Below, piece after piece: positions 1 to 5,264 of a stretch of DNA of 5,264 bases; the stretch's first letter is position 1; each line of letters starts with the position of its first letter. Source of the stretch: Verrucomicrobiales bacterium (GTDB lineage: Bacteria; Verrucomicrobiota; Verrucomicrobiia; Limisphaerales; Palsa-1400); contig JAQGOW010000584.1 in the NCBI GenBank assembly GCA_028293405.1, positions 1-5,264 of the forward strand, written 5' to 3'. Below the pieces are notes generated by a model. That model was given only the letters and a program-made list of their open reading frames with translations, did no database searches and was not told where the DNA came from. The position numbers and the translations under genes are program-made.

Positions 1-231
1 CAACGGGACTAGGGACTCCCCCAACGGGACTAGGGACTCCCCCAACGGGACTAGGGACTCCCCCAACGGGACTAGGGACTCCCCCAACGGGACTGGGGAC
101 TCCCCCAGCGGCATCGGGGGCTTCCCCGGCGGCATTGCGGGCTTCCCCAGCGGGATCAGGGGCTCCCCTGGAACTTTCGGGGACGCCAGTGGCGGCGTCG
201 GGGGCACCCCTCAAGCAAGGACGGGCTCCCG
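1..231. repeat. 21-bp tandem repeat array (minisatellite), decaying left to right, cut by the window edge
   Basis: Eleven consecutive units of exactly 21 bp begin at 1, 22, 43, 64, 85, 106, 127, 148, 169, 190 and 211. Units 1-4 are identical (core AACGGGACTAGGGACTCCC) and unit 5 differs by one base (AGG to GGG). Units 6-8 keep the GGG and TTCCCC/CTCCCC blocks, and units 9-11 keep only the G/C skeleton. A possible twelfth remnant lies at 232-252. No unit gains or loses a base despite heavy divergence. Because 21 is a multiple of three, a frame that is open in one unit stays open through all of them. The frame starting at base 2 (heptad NGTRDSP, later SGIGGFP-like) and its antisense register (GGVPSPV, later GEAPDAA-like) are both free of stops. 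The array probably extends left of the window. It could be a coding repeat or an intergenic minisatellite. Confidence 0.97.
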
Positions 232-235
232 TCAT
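2..235 (-). CDS. Possible 5' part of a minus-strand Gly/Pro/Ala-rich heptad-repeat protein (speculative, runs off left edge)
   Basis: An ATG on the minus strand at 235-233 opens a frame with no stop for 78 codons to the left edge. It starts MTGARPC and then reads as seven-residue units: RGAPDAA, TGVPESS, RGAPDPA, GEARNAA, GEAPDAA, and repeated GGVPSPV. Several differences between units fall at third positions and are synonymous (CCT/CCC, GCT/GCC, GGA/GGT), which weakly favours this strand as coding. Against it, there is no Shine-Dalgarno site before the ATG, the composition is low complexity, and any 21-bp repeat with one open unit stays open. The plus-strand frame is equally free of stops. 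If real, it would be divergent from engB with 84 bp between the two starts. I do not recognise a family. Confidence 0.2.
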   Translation of the reverse strand, partial: MTGARPCLRGAPDAATGVPESSRGAPDPAGEARNAAGEAPDAAGGVPSPVGGVPSPVGGVPSPVGGVPSPVGGVPSPV

Positions 236-319
236 GGCGTCCGTGGGCCAGAGGAAATCAGTAGTTGGTTGTTTCAGTCGGGCAGAATGAGTGCGAGAGT
301 GACGGGCAGGATTGCCATT

Positions 320-1030
320 ATGAACATTTCATCCGCCATATTTGATTGCAGCGCTCCGGATCTGGATTCGTGTCCGGACGAGTCGCTGCCGGAATTCGCC
401 TTTATCGGGAGGTCGAACGTGGGGAAGTCCTCGCTGCTGAACATGCTCGCGGGCAAAGACGGTTTGGCGCGCGTATCCCCCACCCCGGGTTTCACCAAGC
501 TGATCAACATTTTCACGATGAACAAAAGGTGGCGGTTGGTGGATTTGCCCGGCTACGGGTTCGCGCAAGTGGCGCGAAAGGACAGCGCGCGGTTCAACGA
601 CGCGGTGCTCCACTACCTGCAAAACCGGAAGAATCTTTCCGGCGTGTTCGTGCTCATCGACTCGAGCGTGCCTCCGCAGGCAATTGATCTTGAGTTCCTG
701 AAGTGGCTCACCGGCCGCTCCATCGCGTTGGTTCTGGTCTTTACCAAGACCGACCGGATGTCGCCCTCGAAAGTGGAGGCGAACATCGCGACGTTCACGG
801 AGCGCATCGCGCCGTTGTTTGAACAGTTGCCGGAGATTTTCAAATGCTCCGCAAAGACCGGGGCGGGCCGGAATGAACTGCTGGGAATGATTGGCGATTC
901 GCTGACCGCAGCGCCGCTCAAAAGTTCGGCGGAGACGGAGCCGATGACAGACGACGAGTCAGCCCTTCGCGAGAAACCAATCGCACGCGTGAAACACCCC
1001 GAGCATCTGAAGCGCACCCGCCCGTGGTGA
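320..1030 (+). CDS. engB: EngB/YsxC-type ribosome biogenesis GTP-binding protein
   Basis: This is an essential cytoplasmic TRAFAC-class GTPase; the family (YihA in E. coli, YsxC in B. subtilis) assists late assembly of the large ribosomal subunit. Numbering from the ATG at 320 gives 236 residues. Visible motifs are G1 GRSNVGKS (30-37), the G2 region TPGFT (55-59), G3 DLPGYG (75-80), G4 TKTD (142-145) and G5 SAKTGAG (177-183). The fold ends near residue 197. A charged tail follows to KRTRPW, making it longer than the usual 195-210 residues. ATG 320 is chosen because family N-termini begin close to this distance before LPEFAFIGRSN, and GGGCAGG lies about 9 nt upstream. TTG 269 and ATG 287 are in-frame alternatives. 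The frame is in fact open back to the window edge through the 21-bp repeat. The gene converges on the next gene with 23 bp between stops and no clear hairpin terminator there. Confidence 0.95.
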   Translation: MNISSAIFDCSAPDLDSCPDESLPEFAFIGRSNVGKSSLLNMLAGKDGLARVSPTPGFTKLINIFTMNKRWRLVDLPGYGFAQVARKDSARFNDAVLHYLQNRKNLSGVFVLIDSSVPPQAIDLEFLKWLTGRSIALVLVFTKTDRMSPSKVEANIATFTERIAPLFEQLPEIFKCSAKTGAGRNELLGMIGDSLTAAPLKSSAETEPMTDDESALREKPIARVKHPEHLKRTRPW

Positions 1031-1053
1031 GATCGGAGGCCTTGCTGAAGTGC

Positions 1054-2091
1054 CTACTTTGCGGTTTTGCCGGTGCCGAACATTTTGGCAGCCATTTGCA
1101 TGCCCATCTTTTGCATCGCAGTTTGGCCGTCCAAATATTTCTTGAACGCTGAATATTGATCGGAGGTCAGGATGCCTTCCGCGCGAGTGAGGTATTGGTT
1201 ATTAAGTTGGCTCAGTTCCTGGAAATACGTGTTCACTTTGTCTTCAGTGAACATGCTGGAGAAGTCGCCGTTGAATTTGGATTTATCGGAGAAGTCGGTC
1301 GTGAATTTAAAGCCGGCTTGTTCCTGCTGCATGGCTTTGAGCAGATCATTCTCCTGCGCGTCGCTGACGCCAGTGCCGCCGGCGAGTTGATCTTTGAATC
1401 CGTTGATGACCATTCGTTGCGCCAACGTTTTTTCGTAGGTCTGCAATTCAGAATATTTCGAATCGCCGAGATACTCTTTGATCTTGCCGTCTGCTTCGTC
1501 GTTCGCCGTTTTAATTTGCTTGGTGAGTTCGGCGCGCTTATCGGTGTCGAGGGTTGGGTCGAGCATGGACATGCCGACCTCAGCGGCGGCCAGTTGTTTG
1601 CCAACAATCAAGTCTTTCAACGTCGCCGATTGTTCAGAGGTAAGGTTGAGCTGAGCAAAAAGCTTGGCATAATTCTTCTCGGTCATCGGTCCAAGCGCCG
1701 CCTTTTGCTGGCTCTTGATCATTTCTTTGAGTTCGGGATTCTTGGACATTTCTTCGGCCATGCCCGCAATTGCTTTGTTGAAGTTCGGAGTGGATTTTTC
1801 CGCAGTCGCGAGATCCGAAGCCGCCTCGGTCGCTTGAACATTCTTGGTTTGTTTTGCCGGATCATTTGGTTGACCGTTTGCCGCAATTTCTGTGCGGGCT
1901 TGTTCGAGTTCTTCACGCAACGCGGTTTTCTGGCGCTCGTTCGAATCGGCAGCCGACTGCAATTTAACGACCTTCTCCTCAAGCGCTGAGGTATTGGTCC
2001 GGACATCATTACTTTTTTTGGTTTCGCGCAGATAAAGCGCGCCGAACATAACAGTCGTCCCGAGCAGGACAGCGATAAGGATGTTTTTCAT
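1054..2091 (-). CDS. Membrane-anchored helical protein with coiled coil and LTxxQ-like motifs, function unknown
   Basis: The protein has 345 residues. Residues 1-22 form a short basic start plus a hydrophobic segment (ILIAVLLGTTVMFGALYL) with no obvious cleavage site, so it is most likely an N-terminal membrane anchor with the rest outside the cytoplasm. Residues 35-70 are rich in heptad-like Leu/Glu/Lys/Gln and look like a coiled coil. Residues 71-103 are a polar linker. The remainder is almost entirely helical, with LNLTSEQ at 148-154, LGDSKYSELQTYE at 208-220 and ILTSDQYSAFKKYL at 307-320. This resembles the LTxxQ style of CpxP/Spy-type periplasmic helical proteins, but I cannot assign it to that family. 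The tail is Met/Lys-rich (MQKMGMQMAAKMFG). ATG 2091 is preceded by AGGGGAA (2102-2108, minus strand) about 10 nt away, a good ribosome site. An inverted repeat lies 46-70 bp upstream of the start. The gene ends convergent with engB. Confidence 0.88.
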   Translation of the reverse strand: MKNILIAVLLGTTVMFGALYLRETKKSNDVRTNTSALEEKVVKLQSAADSNERQKTALREELEQARTEIAANGQPNDPAKQTKNVQATEAASDLATAEKSTPNFNKAIAGMAEEMSKNPELKEMIKSQQKAALGPMTEKNYAKLFAQLNLTSEQSATLKDLIVGKQLAAAEVGMSMLDPTLDTDKRAELTKQIKTANDEADGKIKEYLGDSKYSELQTYEKTLAQRMVINGFKDQLAGGTGVSDAQENDLLKAMQQEQAGFKFTTDFSDKSKFNGDFSSMFTEDKVNTYFQELSQLNNQYLTRAEGILTSDQYSAFKKYLDGQTAMQKMGMQMAAKMFGTGKTAK

Positions 2092-2101
2092 ATTTGGTTT
2101 G

Positions 2102-2108
2102 TTCCCCT
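2102..2108 (-). promoter_or_regulatory. Shine-Dalgarno site of the minus-strand helical-protein gene
   Basis: Read on the minus strand this is AGGGGAA, with 10 nt to the ATG at 2091. It supports that start and contrasts with the two secreted-protein genes on the plus strand, which have no such site. Confidence 0.7.
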
Positions 2109-2136
2109 GAATACTACGAAAGACTGAACGTGAAAC

Positions 2137-2161
2137 TTACAAAATGACATTCTATTTGTAA
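2137..2161. promoter_or_regulatory. Perfect 7-bp inverted repeat (TTACAAA-N11-TTTGTAA), candidate operator
   Basis: The arms TTACAAA (2137-2143) and TTTGTAA (2155-2161) are exact reverse complements around an AT-rich 11-bp centre. The centre-to-centre arm spacing of 18 bp is suited to a dimeric helix-turn-helix regulator. The element lies 46-70 bp upstream of the minus-strand start at 2091, where a promoter would be expected, and a TAGAAT hexamer on the minus strand overlaps it. It could instead be a hairpin in the 5' leader of that transcript. No regulator gene is present in the window. Confidence 0.45.
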
Positions 2162-2568
2162 CGTGGCCGGGTAAGTCCGTCGCTTGAAAGAAATGGTCCA
2201 ATCCCGCGTTCGGGCTCCACGCTCACATTTTCCACTCGTCTTTGAAAACGTCAACGCATCAATCGTGCTGCGGTTGACGCGAACGTCCACCACTACCGAC
2301 TTTTTTGTTTGCGACACACAATCCATGTGCCGCCTCGCAGGTGCTCCGATTGCGGAAAACTGAACCGAAGCCGGAACACAAACCAAGTGGCGATCACGTT
2401 GCCAAAATAGTGAACCGGGATTTTTCGAAATAATTTCCTCCACTTCCCGATCTCATGAACACACTGCTAACACAGGTGTTTTGTGAGCCGGAGCCCATTT
2501 ACTTCATCGTCTGCATTTCTCCCGAACTGACACCAGCCCCTTCACTGGCATGGCCGCTGCTAAGTGAG

Positions 2569-2578
2569 AGTTCGAACT
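2569..2578. promoter_or_regulatory. 10-bp perfect palindrome AGTTCGAACT, weak operator candidate
   Basis: The palindrome is self-complementary over all ten bases and lies 62 bp before the ATG at 2641, in the region where regulation of the secreted pair would act. A ten-base palindrome can occur by chance in 549 bp, so support is weak without conservation. Confidence 0.2.
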
Positions 2579-2640
2579 ACTTGAGCGGTCAGTGTTGATC
2601 GTGTTCACGAGTTCAGAACAACAAAGCAAAGACACACGTT

Positions 2641-3048
2641 ATGAAAAATAAAGTCACCATTGCAGTGAAAACAATTCTGACGGCGCTGCTGGTGGCGCTC
2701 GGAATTCAATTAGTCAATCAACCGATCAGCGCATTTGCCTCCGGCAGTTCCGGCGGCGGTGGCAGCACAAGCAGCGGCGGCAGCAATCTCGACACAATCA
2801 AAATCAGCAAGTGCTATTACGACGCACCCACCAGCCAGATGCTCATTAAAGCGAGCAGTTCCAATCCTTCCGCGCGTTTGTACGCGTATCGTCCAGACGG
2901 CACGTATCAAGGCGAAGTGCAAAATGGAGGCGGCAGTCGCTATGGCGGCACGGTCATGGGCTACATCTCATACGATCCGCAATACATGGTCATCGTCAGC
3001 AGCGCGGGAGGAACAATCACAGTACCGACCACGCCCTTCATTCTATAA
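2641..3048 (+). CDS. Small secreted beta-domain protein, function unknown; shares a module with the next gene
   Basis: The protein has 135 residues. Residues 1-33 form a Sec-type signal peptide: Lys-rich start, a hydrophobic core around ILTALLVALGIQLV, and likely cleavage after AFA. Residues 34-48 are a Gly/Ser linker (SGSSGGGGSTSSGGS). Residues 50-135 form one beta-rich domain with I-K-I-S-K-C-Y-Y, LIKASSSNPSARLYAY, a Gly-rich turn (GGGSRYGG), and a final strand MVIVSSAGGTITVP. This domain aligns by eye with the last visible domain of the downstream gene, including V-x-I-x-x-x-x-Y, V/I-x-A-S/T-S/T, A-x-L, G-x-h and R/F-x-G spacing. The mature part has one cysteine (C58). It precedes the large secreted gene by 35 bp with no terminator between, so the two are probably co-transcribed. 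No Shine-Dalgarno site is visible; the leader is A/C-rich. I do not recognise a named family. Confidence 0.88.
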   Translation: MKNKVTIAVKTILTALLVALGIQLVNQPISAFASGSSGGGGSTSSGGSNLDTIKISKCYYDAPTSQMLIKASSSNPSARLYAYRPDGTYQGEVQNGGGSRYGGTVMGYISYDPQYMVIVSSAGGTITVPTTPFIL

Positions 3049-3083
3049 CCGAAATAACAAACACACACTCAAACAACTCATTT

Positions 3084-5264
3084 ATGAAACGATCTTTTAA
3101 GATTTTAATCTCGAGCACGTGCGCGCTGCTGATGCAGTGGCACGCGTTCGGTCAACAGTATTACTCGAACGACGTCACTCCCGCAGGAAGCGCTGCCGGC
3201 GAATTGCGTGGCGGTGCCAGTGGCAAACAAGTTGGCGGTGCTCAGGCCGCGAACGGCTATTCACACGCGGTGCTCGTTACGGGCAACGCGCTGACTGCCG
3301 TCGATCTCAATCCGGCCAATTGTTACTACTCGATGGCGATGTGCGCCGATGACATCGAACAAGGCGGCTGGGGTTATACGCCGACAGGAATTCACGCGCT
3401 CGTTTGGAACGGGTCCGCCAGCTCATACTCTGATCTGAATCCCAGCGGCTATTCGTTCTCGTATTGCCTGGGCGTCGACAACGGCGAACAGGTTGGATAC
3501 GCACAAAACCAGGTTTACTTTGTCACCGCGTCGCACTCGATGTGCTGGCATGGGACTGCAGGAAGCTGCATTGATCTGCACCCGCCATTCACGTATCCGT
3601 TTTCACGCGCATTCGGTTGCAAAGACGGTGAAGAAGTCGGCTACGTTTCGTCGTTCGCGTATCCTGATGGCGACAACACCGGTTACCACACTACCAGTCA
3701 TGCGGTGAAGTGGAATGGTTCGGCGGCGACCGCTGTGGATTTAAATCCTATCGGGTTCGACGCTTCGGAATCTACCTGCACTTCTGGAACGCAAGAAGCT
3801 GGCTGGGCCTATTCAGCAGCTGACCTCGTTTCGCATCTGCACGCCATGCTCTGGTCGGGCACTGCAAACAGCGCGGTCGATTTGCACCCCGCTGGCTACG
3901 TGGATTCTCGCGTGAACGCAATGAATGCGACGATGCAGGTTGGTGAAGCTTGGACTGGCGTGCCGTATACCCCCGGCTCAATTCGCCACGCTCTCGCGTG
4001 GACGGGCAATGCCAATAGCGTTGTCGATTTGAACCAATACTTGCCTGCCGGTTACACCAATGGTGTCGCCACTGGCATTGATGCCAATGGCAATGTTGTT
4101 GGCTCCGCCTACAACGGCTATTACAGCTACGGCTTGTCGATTCCTGTTGGCGCAGTTGCTGTCGTGTTTGCACCGGGCGCTCCCGCCCCGACGCAACTCG
4201 CGTCGATCACGCTCAGTCCGTCCAACGTCGTTCCCGGCGATAATGCTCAATGCACCGTAACCCTTGGTGGCTCCGCTCTGGCTGGCGGCGTTAACATCAG
4301 CTTCCTGAGTACTGACACGAATTTGGTTTCCACGCCTGCTTCGGTCACAATCCCTGAAGGCGCAAACAGCGCGTCGTTTACCATCGCAACTGGTGGAACG
4401 AATCTGACGGTCCCGACAACGTTAAAATTGTATGCAACCGACGGCTCGGTCAGCAGTTCTACGACGTTGACGCTAACGCCGGTCGTCAAACTTTCGACCC
4501 TCGCGTTCAACGCTGTCGAAGGCGGGTTCAGCACTTATGGTTCCGTCTCGTTGAACATCCCAGCACAAGCAAGCGGCGCAACGGTTTCTTTGACGAGCAG
4601 CGATACGTCTCTCGTGACGGTCGCTCCTACAATGACCTTGCCACAAAGCTACACGGTGATGAGCTTCTCCGTGAATACTGCGCCTGTTACGGCAACGACA
4701 CTCGTTCCGATTACAGCCACGTTAAATGGCCAGACGATTTCCGGTTCCGTTTCATTGAGTCCAGCCCCGGTGATTTCAGTTTCAGGTGTTAGCGCACCGG
4801 AAATGGTCGGCGGACAACCGCTCACCGGCACGGTGACGTTGAACAACTTCCCACGTGCCGCCGCCGGCGCGACGATCACGTTGGTCAGCGGCGATGCCAC
4901 CACGATGCAGGTGCCCGCGACTGTCACCGTGCCCTTCGGCGTTTACAGTGTTACGTTCCCGATTACGACCACGGTCGTTAGCGGCCGCAAAGGCATTTCT
5001 CTCAAGGCGAGCTATAACGGCAGCTCGATCTCGACGACTGTGTTCATCGATCCGATTCCAACGGTTACAATCATCCAAGCGGATTACTTGACGGACACAC
5101 ACATGTTTAAGGTCGCGGCGACGACGACCTTCACCAACGCCGTCCTGACCTACGGCGGCGACCCCGGCGCAGCGCCTATGGGCACGATGCAATTCGAAGC
5201 GGGCCAGTTCAAAGGTTCGATCATCCTTGATACAGCACCGACCCGTGCGACGGTTTGGAATTCC
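3084..5264 (+). CDS. Large secreted HAF-repeat propeller plus Ig-like repeat protein (5' part, runs off right edge)
   Basis: The frame from ATG 3084 has no stop for 727 codons and ends on a codon boundary at the window edge, so only the 3' end is missing. Residues 1-23 are a signal peptide (MKRSFKILIS start, likely cleavage after AFG). Residues 43-345 hold six repeats with the pattern S/x-H-A-x-x-W-x-G-x-A-x-S-x-x-D-L-N/H-P, each followed by a strand like E-Q-V-G-Y-A. The invariant Asp is at 74, 117, 164, 219, 266 and 315. An extra N-terminal strand (GKQVGGA, 47-53) precedes them. This matches the extracellular HAF repeat style and suggests a beta-propeller. Residues 372-466, 467-561 and 562-658 are three Ig-like domains (G-A-x-V/I-x-L-x-S-x-D, then P-x-x-V/M-T-h-P). 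From 659 a fourth, different beta domain matches the small upstream protein. The likely role is surface binding or matrix, which is inference. No Shine-Dalgarno site is seen; the leader is CA-rich. Confidence 0.94.
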   Translation, partial: MKRSFKILISSTCALLMQWHAFGQQYYSNDVTPAGSAAGELRGGASGKQVGGAQAANGYSHAVLVTGNALTAVDLNPANCYYSMAMCADDIEQGGWGYTPTGIHALVWNGSASSYSDLNPSGYSFSYCLGVDNGEQVGYAQNQVYFVTASHSMCWHGTAGSCIDLHPPFTYPFSRAFGCKDGEEVGYVSSFAYPDGDNTGYHTTSHAVKWNGSAATAVDLNPIGFDASESTCTSGTQEAGWAYSAADLVSHLHAMLWSGTANSAVDLHPAGYVDSRVNAMNATMQVGEAWTGVPYTPGSIRHALAWTGNANSVVDLNQYLPAGYTNGVATGIDANGNVVGSAYNGYYSYGLSIPVGAVAVVFAPGAPAPTQLASITLSPSNVVPGDNAQCTVTLGGSALAGGVNISFLSTDTNLVSTPASVTIPEGANSASFTIATGGTNLTVPTTLKLYATDGSVSSSTTLTLTPVVKLSTLAFNAVEGGFSTYGSVSLNIPAQASGATVSLTSSDTSLVTVAPTMTLPQSYTVMSFSVNTAPVTATTLVPITATLNGQTISGSVSLSPAPVISVSGVSAPEMVGGQPLTGTVTLNNFPRAAAGATITLVSGDATTMQVPATVTVPFGVYSVTFPITTTVVSGRKGISLKASYNGSSISTTVFIDPIPTVTIIQADYLTDTHMFKVAATTTFTNAVLTYGGDPGAAPMGTMQFEAGQFKGSIILDTAPTRATVWNS

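Larger units (their letters stand above)
2092..2640. other. 549-bp divergent intergenic region
   Basis: This stretch separates the minus-strand helical-protein gene from the plus-strand secreted pair, so promoters for both should lie here. I see the ribosome site and inverted repeat on the minus side, a perfect palindrome AGTTCGAACT at 2569-2578, and a small symmetric element AACAC-AG-GTGTT at 2469-2480. A minus-strand frame of 109 codons (GTG at 2443 to 2114) exists, but its Arg/Ser/Thr-rich product resembles no protein and it has no good ribosome site. I found no tRNA-like fold and no intrinsic terminator. No sigma70-type -35/-10 pair stands out upstream of 2641. Confidence 0.6.

Noticed and set aside
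1..105. G-quadruplex from repeated GGG runs
   Set aside because: GGG runs alternate with 4- and roughly 12-nt gaps, and C-runs on the same strand would pair with them. The case is not strong without folding data.
1..231. CRISPR array
   Set aside because: Units are contiguous with no spacers, and 21-bp head-to-tail copies with gradual decay are a minisatellite pattern.
1031..1053. Possible bidirectional terminator between the convergent stops
   Set aside because: Only 23 bp with a short AGGCCT palindrome. There is no GC-rich stem followed by a T-run in either direction.
1156..1989. 277-codon plus-strand frame opposite the helical-protein gene
   Set aside because: It is an antisense shadow of the minus gene, which has a good ribosome site, an anchor and coherent helical composition. 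The plus product (Phe/Arg/Gly-rich) looks like mirrored codons.
2114..2443. 109-codon minus-strand frame starting at GTG 2443
   Set aside because: The product is Arg/Ser/Thr-rich with no domain, signal or periodicity. The purine run near the start overlaps the GTG rather than preceding it at proper spacing. The frame also contains the inverted repeat and the ribosome site of the next gene.
2581..2609. Sigma70-like promoter starting at TTGAGC upstream of the secreted pair
   Set aside because: At 17-bp spacing the -10 position reads TTCACG, which does not resemble TATAAT. No alternative spacing improved it.
4247..5192. Minus-strand frames of 92-136 codons over the Ig-like region
   Set aside because: They lie antisense to a clear repeat-domain protein. 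Their Val/Thr-rich or Arg-rich products are reverse-complement artefacts of Thr/Val-rich Ig coding.

Overview
The window looks like a chromosomal segment of a free-living, moderately GC-rich bacterium. The mix of features resembles Verrucomicrobiota (Pedosphaera/Limisphaerales-like) or a related PVC lineage: an EngB GTPase with a charged tail, a membrane-anchored helical LTxxQ-like protein, and long exported HAF-repeat and Ig-like repeat proteins that lack Shine-Dalgarno sites. This placement is an inference from protein style, not from a marker gene.

Layout. Positions 1-231 are a 21-bp tandem repeat that starts outside the window and decays rightward from perfect to barely recognisable copies. 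Next comes engB/ysxC on the plus strand (best start 320, stop at 1030). It converges, with only 23 bp between stops, on a minus-strand gene (2091 to 1054) for a signal-anchored, coiled-coil and helical protein of unknown function. A 549-bp intergenic stretch (2092-2640) separates that gene from a divergent plus-strand pair. It holds a clear inverted repeat near the minus gene and a 10-bp palindrome near the plus pair, but no convincing gene.

The plus pair is a small secreted protein (2641-3048) and, 35 bp later, a very large secreted protein (3084 to beyond the right edge, 727 codons visible). The large protein has a signal peptide, six HAF-like propeller repeats, three tandem Ig-like domains of about 95 residues, and the start of a different beta domain. 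That last domain aligns by eye with the whole mature part of the small protein, so the two genes share a module and probably act together outside the cytoplasm. EngB is housekeeping (ribosome assembly) and is functionally unrelated to the rest.

The most notable points are the right-edge gene, which has no stop in the window and is easily missed; the module shared between the small and large secreted proteins; the phase-preserving 21-bp minisatellite beside engB; and the symmetric element upstream of the minus-strand gene.
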